Source: Cheiracanthium punctorium (taxonomy: Eukaryota; Arthropoda; Arachnida; Araneae; Cheiracanthiidae). Taken from it: a stretch of DNA of 64,000 nt. Position numbers and translations under genes: made by a program. This document shows positions 47,651-57,383 of this stretch, one piece after another (position 1 is the stretch's first letter; every line of letters begins with the position of its first letter). The DNA lies in the NCBI GenBank assembly GCA_038373885.1, contig JAWZYV010010226.1, forward strand, positions 434,001-498,000, read 5' to 3'. Below the pieces are notes generated by a model. That model made no database searches. It had not been told where the DNA came from and was given only the letters and a program-made list of their open reading frames with translations.

Positions 47651-48795
47651 TTTCATGAACATTTCAGCCACTTTAAAATTGACTAAATTTTCAATTTTAC
47701 GACGACAAGCCAATTCCCACACAGTTTTAATAATACATTTAACGAAAAATCTCCCATAAAGAGAGCAACTAATTACGATTCTTTTCTCAAAAATTTATCA
47801 ATATATCTAAAAAAGATTTCTTTTGTACAAAACTAGGAAGTTTAGGCGTTTAAAGCAGGGCCGTGACTATAGTTTATTTATTTATTTTTGTTGGGTTGGG
47901 AGGTGGGGGATTGCAAAAAACATTCATATGAACCATAATTAATCATACGCGTGCGTTATTAAAAATCACATGCATTAATTATGCATACGTAATTAATTAA
48001 CATTAATTAAATTAATATATCATATATAAATCATAATTAACTTAAGTACATATTTATTAACTTTGTGTAATTAAATTAATTACTTAATTAAAACTCATTT
48101 ATAATTAATCTGTGCATTAAAGTAAAAGAAGATTTGAGAAAAACAATCGTACTGAAAGTGTATTTTTTGATAACAATATACGTCAAATTTTCGAGGGTGG
48201 GGTGAAACCTATGCATTCCCCTCTTTGTAAAAGGTTCTAATTTATGTTGTACAATGTTTATTTTTTCAAAATATTATTCTATTTTTTTAATTACTCGTAA
48301 CGGGAAATAATCAAATTATTTACCCCACGGAACAAATTACTGATAAGGCCATTCTCAACCTGGTGAAAGTTGATTCTTTTTTATCGGGGGATGTGGGATA
48401 GGATTACTTTCCAGTCTAAAAGCCATGAGTCTATCATAACTTAAACCATTGTAAACTAAAATCGCATTTGAATAGCCATCCAAACACTGATAAGAAAGAA
48501 TGTGTGGTAGGGCTTTTCCAAGAATTTATGTACCTCTCTCAACCCGGTATTTCCTCCTGTAGTGCAACTTTTCTATTAATGGAAAAACGATGCTCCCTGG
48601 TAACCCTTTCTTCTTTGCAGCCAGGCGGAGCTTAGTACCCCACGTGACAATAGTTCTAAACTTTTACTCTTGAGTCTCAATGTCCAGTACAGCTTATGGA
48701 AATATAAGAACTGCACGAATGCGACTTAGTAATATTGAAGTATATCAACCTCAGAAAAATCTTTTGACGTAGAAGTTGGACTCTAGTTTCCTTCC
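47651..48795. other. MULE 5' leader, non-coding
   Basis: A+T-rich, with TTAATTAA-type runs near 47930-48110. I see no exon. The transposase promoter is presumably here or in the left arm, but no clear TATA box was identified. Confidence 0.5.
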
Positions 48796-50222
48796 ATGAT
48801 GTCTTGTTTGAGAGTGGCAGAAGTTATAAATTCCACGAGAGGAAAGCCGAAAATTGTAATTGACGGATTTCTCTATGATAAAGACAAGAATCGTGACAAT
48901 TTATATTATTGGGTATGCGAAAGAAGATATCATAAAAATTTGAAATGCAGTGCAAGAGCTGTGACTAATTTTTCAAATGGCAGCCATGACATCAAGAAAC
49001 TTGTTTCCTCGGCACATAATCATGCTGCCGATGCAAGTCAGCCATACGTCAGGCAAGTACAAGTCAAAATAAAGGAAACAGCAAAAACAACTAATGATAG
49101 ACCAGTGCAGATAATAAGTAATGTGTTATCGTCCGTACAACCAGAAGTACAGGCATGCTTGCCTAAAAAGGAGGCAATAAGAAAACTAATTAAACGAGCG
49201 CAGCGTGTTGACACTCCTGTCGAACCAGAAACATTGCAAGATTTAAATATACCAGACGAATATTCTTTAACTTTAACTGGTCGACAATTTTTGAAAGATA
49301 TAGCAGAAGATAATGACAGAATTTTAATTTTTTCAACAGACGAAAATCTGAAATATTTACACTTGTCTAAATTCTGGATAATGGATGGAACTTTTAAAAC
49401 AGTTCCTCATCTTTTCAAGCAACTGTACACGATCCATGCCAATGTTGGGACTGAAACCGATTTTGTAATAGTTCCGCTGGTGTATACTTTAATGAGCTTC
49501 AAAACGGAAGAATGTTATAGAAAGCTTTTTGAAGAATTGATCGACTGGACAGGTAACATCGGCTACGACCTTAAGCCAGATTTTATATTATCTGATTTTG
49601 AAAAGGGAGCAATGAATGCTATCAACACAGTAATACCAAGCGCTCAAAGCAAAGGCTGTAATTTCCATTTGTCTCAGGCTGTGTACAGAAGAATACAAAA
49701 AAATGGGCTTGCATCGAAATATGGGACTGATCCTAATTTTAGCATTTTAATTAGACATATTCCAGCCGTGTCGTTTCTAAGTGCATTAGAAATCCCGGAT
49801 GCATTTGAGCGTCTGAAAGCTTTTATGCCACCCGAAGCCGAACCCATTTTAAAATGGTTTGATGAGTATTTTGTAAATGGCAAATTACGGAAACGAAATC
49901 AAAGAATTGGTCAAGAACAAAGATGGCCGCCATTATTCCCCCCCCCCCAGAAATCTGGTCAGTTTTTGAAAATAATCAATTTGCTTTCCCTAGAACCCAA
50001 AATAATGTCGAGGCTTGGCATCGACGGCGGGAAACCTTAGTTGGACGGCCACACGTTGGAATATTTCACATTATAGGAGAAATCAGAAAAGAACAAAATG
50101 AAGTAGAAAATGCAATAGAAAGAGTTATTAGAGGAGAGCCACCCCAAAAGAAAAAAAAAAGAAGATGTAGACAGAGAAAAACGAATCCAAACAATCATTT
50201 TAGATCGACAAAACAGATCTGA
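48796..50222 (+). CDS. FLYWCH-MULE transposase, frame broken at an 11-C run
   Basis: Predicted DDE transposase that cuts and inserts this element in the nucleus. Frame 1 (from 48796) holds a FLYWCH-type zinc finger at residues 20-76 (F25-L-Y, Y38-W39-V-C41, C51, H74-N-H76). The MULE catalytic domain follows: first Asp D197 in WIMDGTF, second Asp D267 in ILSDFEKGA, and the C288-N-F-H291 motif. At the C run 49938-49948 the reading changes. The other frame continues from about 49923 to the stop at 50222 and holds PRTQNNVEAWHRR with the catalytic Glu (50010-50012) and a basic KKKKRRCRQRK tail resembling a nuclear signal. A run of 9 or 12 C would keep one frame, so this is either a true inactivating slip, ribosomal or transcriptional slippage, or a sequencing error. 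No intron is needed. AATAAA follows at 50334. Confidence 0.92.
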
Positions 50223-50333
50223 GATGGATTTTTTACGTGGAATAGCCCACAACATTTCTTTTTAGTGACTTTTGTATTTTGCTTTTTGTATTTTGTACCT
50301 TATATTTTGTAATAATTTTGTACTGTAATTTTC

Positions 50334-50339
50334 AATAAA
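50334..50339 (+). terminator. Polyadenylation signal of the transposase gene
   Basis: AATAAA lies 112 bases after the stop codon, in a T-rich 3' region with TTTTGTA repeats (50269-50328) and followed by a GTGGGG stretch. Confidence 0.7.
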
Positions 50340-50489
50340 GACAACAGTGGGGTACTTTTCCATACACTCCTCGTGGTGTGCCCTGGTAACGACTATCTGT
50401 CGGCTAAGTATGGAATATACATATACAGCCTTTTCCGCTGATAAATAAATAAAATAAAGAGTCATTTTCATATATTAGTGTATATAATA

Positions 50490-50892
50490 CAGGGGAGGAC
50501 CCAGAAAAAGTCTCTGGGAGGGGGGGGGGGAAGTCCGTTTTCTAATAGAATAGTACATCCATTCCACAGCATTGTTTATCTCAATATATACGAAAACACT
50601 GCATAGTATACCATAAATAAGCATATATGTCGTTTTATACAGATATCGGTAACTAAGTTCAGGCAAACATGGAAAAATTGGAAGTTGATTATATAGCTTT
50701 TAAACTTTCGGAAAAACATTAATTGGGGATTTTAGTTGCATGAAACAAAAAAGTTCCTTATGCGGGAAAAATTTAATAAAGTTTTGAAACTCCGAGAAAA
50801 CACTAATTGGTGACAGGACATTTTGCCGACACCGTCTCACTCTAGGGAAGGGTTCTCGAACCCTTGAATCCTCCCCAATGGATTCGCCACCG
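50490..50892. mobile_element. hAT-like MITE nested in the MULE 3' region
   Basis: The left end CAGGGGAGGACCCAGAAAAA and the reversed right end CGGTGGCGAATCCATTGGGG fit hAT ends seen as CAGGGGCGGACCCAG and CAGTGGCGGATCCA. Flanks ATATAATA (50482-50489) and ATATGATA (50893-50900) differ at one of eight bases. Curiously, 50811-50846 inside it resembles the MULE end (GACAGGACATTTTGCCGACA), so the history may be more complex than one insertion. Confidence 0.65.
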
Positions 50893-50942
50893 ATATGATA
50901 TCAACAATTTCAGGAGGCAATACCCATCTCTGTAAAAATCCA

Positions 50943-51260
50943 CGTCGGTAAAATGTCCTGTCGGTGAAATGTCCACTCGGGGAAAAATCCGTGTCGGTAA
51001 AATATCCAGTCGGTGAAAAATCCATGTCGGTGAAATATCCAGTCGGTGAAAAATCCGTGTCGGTGCAATGTTCAGTCGGTGAAAAATCCATGTCGGTGAA
51101 ATGTCCAGTCGGTGAAAAATCCGTGTCGGTGAAATGTCCAGTCGGTGAAATGTCCACGTCGGTGAACTGTCCAGTCGGTGAAAAATCCTTGTCGGTGAAA
51201 TGTCCAGTCGGTGAAATATCCAGTCGGTGAAACGGTGTCGGTGAAATGTCTTGTCGGTGT
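50943..51260 (-). repeat. Right minisatellite arm of the MULE
   Basis: About nine 33-bp units inverted relative to the left arm (GTCGGTGAAAAATCCGTGTC, GGTGAAATGTCCA), more diverged and without the 99-bp triplet order. The last unit changes to GTGAAACGGTGTCGG, mirrored at the left end as CACCGACACCGTTTCAC. The two ends therefore share the terminal unit layout. Confidence 0.93.
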
Positions 51261-51354
51261 AAAGGGTGTCGGTGAAATGCCCCGGACCGGCAAACTAGGT
51301 ACTTGATGAGCAAGTACCCTCCCTATGTAAAAAAAGAAAACTAATTAGTAATTG

Positions 51355-52424
51355 GCAAAGCTAAAATAGAAAATTTGACTGTTATTCGAATACCTATTTG
51401 AGAGGGTGTACATTGTAGAGTCGGAAATTCAGGAATCTAATACCTTTCTAGCTTAAACTACGTTTCTTAGTTGCTCATACAATACTCCATATTCTTCGTT
51501 ACACCAGCTTAGTATATATACACCATTGTTAATATAAAATTCCATTCATATAATTACATTTTGAGAGGTATTTGAGTCACACTAATGCCACTGTTTTTTT
51601 TTTAAATCTAGATTTACAGAAGAAGTTAACTGGCAAAAACGTGTTGCTATGAAAAGTTGCAATTTTATGCTCAACAATAATTTATTCGGCGTGACCACAG
51701 ATATGTAAAGTCTGGTAGTTGCGTTTAAGAACTTTTCAAACTAAAATTAAAAGAGTTTGGTACTTATATGTAAATATAACTACCAATGTATGCCTAATCA
51801 AAAATGAATCCGAATGTAAAACCAATGTCGTATTTTAGTTTTCTGAGTAACTAATTAAATTCTTGAAAAATATTCGACTCCAAATAAATTAGGAAAATTA
51901 TTTCTGGAAGCTACACAGTTCCCTTTATTTATGAATACATTATCCATGAAACCAACAAAGAAAATATGACTTACACCTGAATTCATTTTTGAGATGCTGT
52001 ATCTCCGTGACATTCGCAAATAAGGCCTGCTGGTCTAAGGAGTTAGTCATCCTATGTAGTCAGAATTTTAGCGTAAAGATAAAATTAGTGTAGATAAAAT
52101 ATCATTCTGATTGCGCATCACCATTTTATAAAATTTATCATTGCTGAAATGTATCTTGATTTATTATTGATTATTGGTTCATTGTTATACTAAAAATTTG
52201 TGTACAAATTAGGATTCTAACTTCATTTTTTAAATATATATAATTTTAACTATTGCTCCAAAGTTATATTTAAAGAATGATAAATTTGGAAAAATGATGA
52301 TGAGCAGCCAGAATCTTGTTGCTATACAAATTTTCATTTTACGCTTAAATCATTCTATGTAGAATGACTCGTACTTTAAGCCAGAGGACATTGGGTACGA
52401 ATGTCACGGCATATTCAATTGCGT
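51355..52424. other. No recognisable gene
   Basis: A+T-rich sequence with no identifiable feature. Confidence 0.55.
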
Positions 52425-53105
52425 TCATTTTTGATGAGATTTACTGGCAACGGTGCTTGCGTTTCAATCACATCCCTTTACACTCGGTAAGCCATATGAC
52501 TATCTTAGTTCGAGATTGCAGAAGTAAAATAGTCATACCCCCTACGTCATATGACTCTTCGAGTGTAAAGGGGCAACGCCTTCTACATATAGAAGACTTT
52601 ACAGCTTCTACGTCACATATAGAAGACTTTACAGCTTCTACGTCACTTAGCTCTAACACCGTCACTCAGCTTTCATTTAAAAGTTTTACTTTTAGAAAAT
52701 AAAACTATTAAAAATTTCTGGTGAGTTTATCCATGAGTAGCAATATTTTAATAATTTGGGATAAAAAATAAAATTTTACGAAAAAAGGCAGTTTTTAACG
52801 ATGGCTAATTAGATAATCTGATAAGGAAATAGATCATAATGAATAATTTTGTATAAGAAAGGTATTTTAATTTTATTGTTTAATTTAAGATATTTTCTAA
52901 TATTTGTAGCATTCACCAGAAATTTTAAATAGTTTTACTTTGTGAAATTAAAACTGCGATGACGTCACTTTCGTAGGTCTAGTGATGATGTCAAAGCTTG
53001 GTGACGTAGGAGTTGTACGGCTTTCTATATCTAGGAGGCGTTGAAAGAGGTGTGACCAAAATTTCAGTACCGTAGCCTCTATATCTCGTCAGCCAAAACG
53101 TTAAC
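52425..53105. repeat. Repeat family D, fullest copy
   Basis: The outer left end (GATGAGATTTACTGGCAACG, CACATCCCTTTACAC) is inverted relative to the right end (AAAGAGGTGTGACCAAAATT, TCTATATCTCGTCAGCC). Inner inverted blocks are GCAACGCCTTCTACATATAG and CTATATCTAGGAGGCGTTG, then CTTCTACGTCAC and GTGACGTAGGAG. A 32-bp segment (AGAAGACTTTACAGCTTC...) is tandemly doubled at 52585-52650. TGACGTCA-type palindromes are frequent. Non-coding; class unknown. Confidence 0.7.
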
Positions 53106-53109
53106 TAAT

Positions 53110-53873
53110 TGAAACAGCGTAAGCTCCATTAAAATTAATTCGTTCAGAAGAAATTCTTTATTCAGCATAATTTTGTGCTCTATGAGTTAGAAATGAAATC
53201 CCTAATGTTTCCTTTATCTTCAAACACATTAATTTTTATTTTCCCATGTATTCGGTTTTTTTTTTTTTTGGCCTTTTAAACATTAGCAGTTCTTTTCATC
53301 TTTAGATGATTTCTAATTGAGCTTAACTTTTCTACACTCATACACACCTACACGCAACACAATATTTTAAATTATGATTCTACCCACTATACAAAAAAAA
53401 AAAAAAAAAAACCTTCAAACTAGAACTTTCAGTGTTCAAATTCTAAAAATATGTATCTCTGTTTCTCCTTAACCCGGAAATGCATAGTTCTCTGTAAGCC
53501 AATTATAACGAATGTATAGCAAAAACACTCACATAACAATAAATTGTGGCTATTTTTGAGATATTTTTATTTAAATAAGCTAAAACTCTGTAATACTATT
53601 ACGATAAACTCTTTTACAAGAAGATTCGTTCATTAAGAGACAAAACAGCACTATTCGCAGAATATTGTCATATATTTCTATTTTTGCACCAGTGTCAACG
53701 AGGTGAGATTTTGGAAATGGAAAAAGTTCAAATATGTATCTTGCGCTTATAACATTATTATCGGTTTAATCTTTATAAGGGTTATTTAAAAAATGAGAAA
53801 CCCTGAGTAGGAATTAGTTCTGATATTGGTCTCAAAAGTATTTTATAAGTTAACTAAAGGATCTCATGTAATA
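53110..53873. other. No recognisable gene
   Basis: A+T-rich with T and A runs (53258-53270, 53393-53411). Confidence 0.55.
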
Positions 53874-54552
53874 AAATTTGCAACGTCCATGAAAACGTAA
53901 GTATGTAACATGTACGAAAGATGCTTTTCTCCTATCGAAATTGTGACATTTGTGATATAATCCAAGAATTACAAGGTAAAAATATATCATTCCCTAAAAT
54001 TTGAAATATGGTAACAATTACTCTTAAATTGTATGACTATATTGGGTGATTCAATACTAGAGGGACAAAGTTCTAGGAGGGGTAGGATACACCTAGATGA
54101 TTTGGAATCTCATAGTTGTGTAGGGTCGCAAAACGTCATGTTCATGAGCCTATTAATAATCACTACTTTGTAGCTATGAAATATCATTCAAATTTCTTAA
54201 CTACGTTTCAGCAATGGGATTATGTTCCGGAAGTATAAGAATGATTTCTATAAAGTATGGTAAAAAGCTTTTTGTAAAAGATTAACTTGTCTTTTCCAAT
54301 CTGTATCCGATATTTTGATTATACAATTTGCAACGTCCATGAAAACGTAAGTATGTAACATGTACGAAAGATGCTTTTCTCCTATCGAAATTGTGACATT
54401 TGTGATATAATCCAAGAATTACAAGGTAAAAATATATCATTCCCTAAAATTTGAAATTCCCTAAAAGATTAACTTGTCTTTTCCAATCTGTATCCGATAT
54501 TTTGATTATACAATTTGCAACGTCCATGAAAACGTAAGTATGTAACATGTAC
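53874..54552 (+). repeat. Identical 130-bp blocks in a shuffled direct-repeat pattern
   Basis: Block A (TTGCAACGTCCATGAAAACG...CCCTAAAATTTGAAAT) occurs at about 53878-54006 and again at 54326-54454 with no visible difference, plus a partial third copy at 54513-54552. Block B (AAAAGATTAACTTGTCTTTT...GATTATACAA) occurs at 54276 and 54463. B plus A forms a 187-bp tandem unit. The first A lies outside the left end of the element at 54042. Confidence 0.85.
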
Positions 54553-54693
54553 TATTTCAAAACGTTTTTCTTAGTAATTATTAACTGGTGCATTAAGACG
54601 ACAACTGTGAATCACATTCCTGCGGGATTCCGTGTCATATAGGTGTATCCTACCCCTCCTAAAAGTATGTCTTACTGATTTCGAATCGCCCTG
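54042..54693. mobile_element. Tc1/mariner-type element with 90-bp ends
   Basis: The left end TTGGGTGATTCAATACTAGA and the reversed right end CAGGGCGATTCGAAATCAGT continue into AGGAGGGGTAGGATACACCT (identical in both) and a GGAATC...CAGTTGTC or AGTTGTG stretch. TA flanks both sides. The interior is filled by the A/B repeat blocks; no transposase. Confidence 0.75.
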
Positions 54694-54789
54694 TATAAAG
54701 GATGTTTCAAATATATCTCGCATGGACTCAAAAGTAAATATTTCCAAAACTGTAAATTGTGAAAGAGTGAACCAAGACAATTCGGAATT

Positions 54790-54970
54790 CATAGGTGCCA
54801 AGTATTACGGAATATAATTAACCACTTTTTGTGAACGGTAATTTTCTGTTTAAAATATAGCAAAATTTCTGAGTTTAAGGTCTGGCCTGGTAACTATTTT
54901 GGAAAATTATTAAAAAAAATTACTGTTTACAAAAAGTGGTTAATTATATTCCGTAATCTTGGCACCTATG
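54790..54970. mobile_element. MITE family 1, copy 7
   Basis: Exact GGAATT flanks (54784-54789, 54971-54976). The ends are CATAGGTGCCAAGTATTACG and, reversed, CATAGGTGCCAAGATTACG. Length is 181 bp. Confidence 0.95.
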
Positions 54971-54979
54971 GGAATTACA

Positions 54980-55696
54980 TAGCAATGTAGAGATGATAAT
55001 ATTCTCATGCATCAGTTAATAATAACTTTAAAAAATGTTCAAGTGTTTATGAAATTTCCTACTATTCTTTGCTGAATCTTAAGAATGTTTTCCACGAAAA
55101 ATCGAGTATAAATTGTGTTTCATTTCAGTGCTGCAATTCAAAGAGAATAAAACCGTTAGCAATGAAACTTTAAAAAGAAAGTTAGCACAAATACATTTAA
55201 TTACACTCACAAATTAGAACAAAATAAGTGTTCGTTCTTTAAAAAGAAATTCTATTCCTCCCCAGTTTTTTTAATTGTAGCAGTAGCTCATCATCATTTT
55301 AATGTTTCTGCAAGTCGTTCTCCTCTCAGAATTGGCTTAGTTGTTCTACAGATTAATAGAACTAAGAACGTTTCTCTTCTCTACTTTTATTCCTCCCTTT
55401 TCGTCTCTTACTGAGCTGAGTTGATGAAATACCCTCCTGATGCAAAGCGTTCATAAGAAATGACAGATAGAATTTCTTACTCCGGATAACATAAATGTAT
55501 AAATCCCGGACCACCCCTTTCATACATATATGTGCCTACGTATACATACATTTAATAGTATTAACTTACTTCATAAAACAAAAAGGTGCGTAAACGAAGT
55601 AACAATATCACCATATTTAAAATGAGAAACAAACAAAAAAATGTTTATAAATTAGTTTAAATTAAAAAAATGTTTATCATTATCCGCTATTTATTT
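54980..55696. other. No recognisable gene
   Basis: A+T-rich sequence with no identifiable feature. Confidence 0.55.
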
Positions 55697-55702
55697 TATA
55701 TG

Positions 55703-55891
55703 CACAGCTGCCAACTATTACGGAATATAATTAACCACTTTTTGAAAAAAGTAGTTTTTAAAAGCATTTTGTCAAAGTAGCAACGTGCTCCCACATATAG
55801 TGCATAAATTTATCGATATTTTAAGCCGAAAAATCATGCTTAGAAAAAGTGGTTAATTATATTCCGTAGTAGTTGGCAGCTATGAGCTATG
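55703..55891. mobile_element. MITE family 1, copy 8, right tip duplicated
   Basis: Left CACAGCTGCCAACTATTACG, right reversed CATAGCTGCCAACTACTACG. The last bases read GGCAGCTATGAGCTATG, a 7-bp tandem doubling of the tip. With the second copy as the end, the flanks are TATATG and TATCTG. Confidence 0.9.
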
Positions 55892-55945
55892 TATCTGTTT
55901 ATCTTAATTTTCTATTGAAACATTCGAGAATCAAGAACATTATTA

Positions 55946-56186
55946 ATTGTGTTGTGTGTTTGTGTTAAGGCAAACCTGCACGCGGGGTATCTGCCTAGGA
56001 TGAGGGGTGCCTTGGTAGCAGGACTTTCTAAGGGGTTCTAACGCGTATTCACGTTACATCTGGAGAAAACCTACCAAAACTCCAGACCGTTAGATCGACA
56101 GCCGCGCGATGGGACCCGAACCTGGTACCTTCACACCTCGGCCGTCTACCATTTTCAGTGGCATAACCACTGTGCCATGGTGAGGC
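55946..56186 (-). mobile_element. tRNA-derived SINE, copy 3, with 11-bp target duplication
   Basis: Exact GAACATTATTA flanks (55935-55945, 56187-56197). Reversed, it starts CGCCTCACCATGGCACAGTG (A box), has a GGTTCGGGTCCCATCGCG B box region, then CCAGATGTAACGTGAATACG, and ends AACACAAACACACAAC. This is the most intact copy in the window. Confidence 0.95.
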
Positions 56187-56289
56187 GAACATTATTAGAA
56201 TCAGATAAAAAGTTCCAACAAAACATTTAAAAAACAAACTTCAGCTTGAGTTTATTGATAATCCACTAAGGAAAGAATTATTTAAAAAA

Positions 56290-56545
56290 AAAAGTTCAAA
56301 ATTGCGGACACGTTTCCGAACAATTCGGGTAAAGTATTTAGAAACGTTTCTGCATATGTCGGAAAAATTTTTACATATTTTCCTGCTTTTTAAGGTAAGG
56401 TTTCTGGAAAAGATGGGTAACGTTTCTGTATATTTTGAGTAACCTTTCCGTGTATTTCACAAAGGTTTCCGAATTAACGAGTAACCTTTCCGAGTTTTTC
56501 AGAAAAAATTACATGCACTAGATGAAGCGTTTCGAGCAACATAAA
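56290..56545. repeat. Region rich in a GTTTCCG motif
   Basis: ACGTTTCCG, ACGTTTCTG, AGGTTTCTGG, ACCTTTCCG and AGGTTTCCG recur every 20-50 bp. The same motif appears at 57285-57370 (TATGTTTCCGAAATC, CGGAAACCTTTCCGC). It is probably one repeat element split by later insertions; class unknown. Confidence 0.5.
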
Positions 56546-56574
56546 CTAAATGGCAGCATCAAACTCTAACGGAA

Positions 56575-56652
56575 GGAGCTCGAAGAACCAGCGATCAGAA
56601 TCGAACCCTGGACAGCACCTTACCTCGACGCTATGAGTCTCTCGCCGGGAAA
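56575..56652 (-). ncRNA. tRNA-like pol III promoter segment, probable SINE head
   Basis: Minus strand: CATAGCGTCGAGGTAAGG (A-box-like) followed about 20 bases later by CCAGGGTTCGATTCTG (B box). I cannot form a complete cloverleaf, so it is more likely a SINE head than a tRNA gene. Confidence 0.5.
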
Positions 56653-56911
56653 TTCTTTAAAAGTAAACTGACTGCTGTTGTGGTATGGCTTGTTTTGGAA
56701 ACTTAAAATCTTTTGAAGTATTTTATAAAGAGAGAAAATACCATAATTAATAAATATAAAATAAAAATCTTAATTTTTTTTCCACATAAATTATTTTCAG
56801 GAGATAATGTGCTGTTTTATTTAAGTATTCATCCGGCGACGTCACCTGGTGACTGGTCACAAATAAACTTCGCAGTGACCACACAGTGGAGTTACATCAC
56901 TCACAAGTTAC

Positions 56912-57088
56912 CAGACCCTTATTATAGCATGGGCAAATCTGGACTTTGCCTAGGGCTCCCAGTTTCAAATGTTGTTCTGAAATATTCTTTTATATGTCAA
57001 AATATTATGAAAAAGAAAACAATTTTTTTAGATGGGGACCCCCAAATTCATCAATGCCGGGGCCCCTGTTGGTCATAATCGGGCCCTG
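56912..57088. mobile_element. Small hAT MITE with perfect 8-bp duplication
   Basis: Exact CAAGTTAC flanks (56904-56911, 57089-57096). The ends are CAGACCCTTATTATAGCATG and, reversed, CAGGGCCCGATTATGACC. Near the right end lies GGGGACCCCCAAATTCATCA. It is 177 bp and interrupts a plus-strand open reading that otherwise runs from about 56793. Confidence 0.88.
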
Positions 57089-57245
57089 CAAGTTACAATG
57101 TGACAGTCCTGTGACAATTGTGACCCTCTGTGATGTCACAGCGACTCTTTTGTGACCATCTGTGCTATTAGGGAAGACGCGTTCACTCTTATCCCTCTGT
57201 ATCTTGGCACTTGGCGCATGCGCGCGAAGTCGCAAATAAAGATTT
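57089..57245 (+). other. Possible retroelement LTR or 3' end fragment
   Basis: A locally G+C-rich stretch with repeated GTGAC/GTCACA words, GGCGCATGCGCGCGAAG and then CGCAAATAAAGATTTCC, an AATAAA signal in a setting like that of retrovirus-like LTRs. No matching second LTR or TG...CA borders were found, so the identity is weak. Confidence 0.3.
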
Positions 57246-57383
57246 CCTTTCCCCGTAAATATTTTACCCCGAAATATGGGTTATGTTTCCGAAATCGTGA
57301 GTTCGAGTAGAGCATCGGTAGTACGGTATACTTTCGGAAACCTTTCCGCTATAAGTATGTCACGTTTCTGAATTTTTTTACTG

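Larger units (their letters stand above)
47132..51289 (+). mobile_element. Mutator-like element with minisatellite inverted ends
   Basis: A 4,158-bp element lies between exact 9-bp duplications GCAAACTAG (47123-47131, 51290-51298), the size expected for Mutator-like (MULE) transposition. The outer 23 bases of the two ends agree at 18 positions (GGGTTTGGGACAATTCACC versus CGGTCCGGGGCATTTCACC, then GACA). Each end continues into an array of a 33-bp minisatellite, in opposite orientation. Inside are a 1.1-kb leader, a FLYWCH-MULE transposase gene and a polyadenylation signal. An hAT-like element is nested in the 3' part. Confidence 0.92.
47007..51339 (+). mobile_element. Second tRNA-derived SINE family, split by the MULE
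   Basis: Target duplications ACTAATTAGTTATTG (46992-47006) and ACTAATTAGTAATTG (51340-51354) differ at one base. The SINE head lies at 47007-47122, followed by the 9-bp MULE duplication. The SINE tail at 51299-51339 ends in an A-rich TAAAAAAAGAAA run. Without the MULE the retroposon is only about 165 bp. The tRNA-like head can be folded with GCCCAGG (47009-47015) against CTTGGGC (47070-47076). Confidence 0.8.

Noticed and set aside
47136..47759. 207-residue plus-strand ORF and 145-residue minus-strand ORF over the left minisatellite
   Set aside because: The 33-bp period is a multiple of three and stop-free, so long repetitive frames are expected on both strands; no start context or domain supports a protein.
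47864..47890. CAGGGCCGTGACTATAG as an hAT end inside the MULE leader
   Set aside because: No right end or duplication was found within the MULE.
50837..51313. 158-residue minus-strand ORF at the right arm
   Set aside because: Same periodicity effect as the left arm, inverted.
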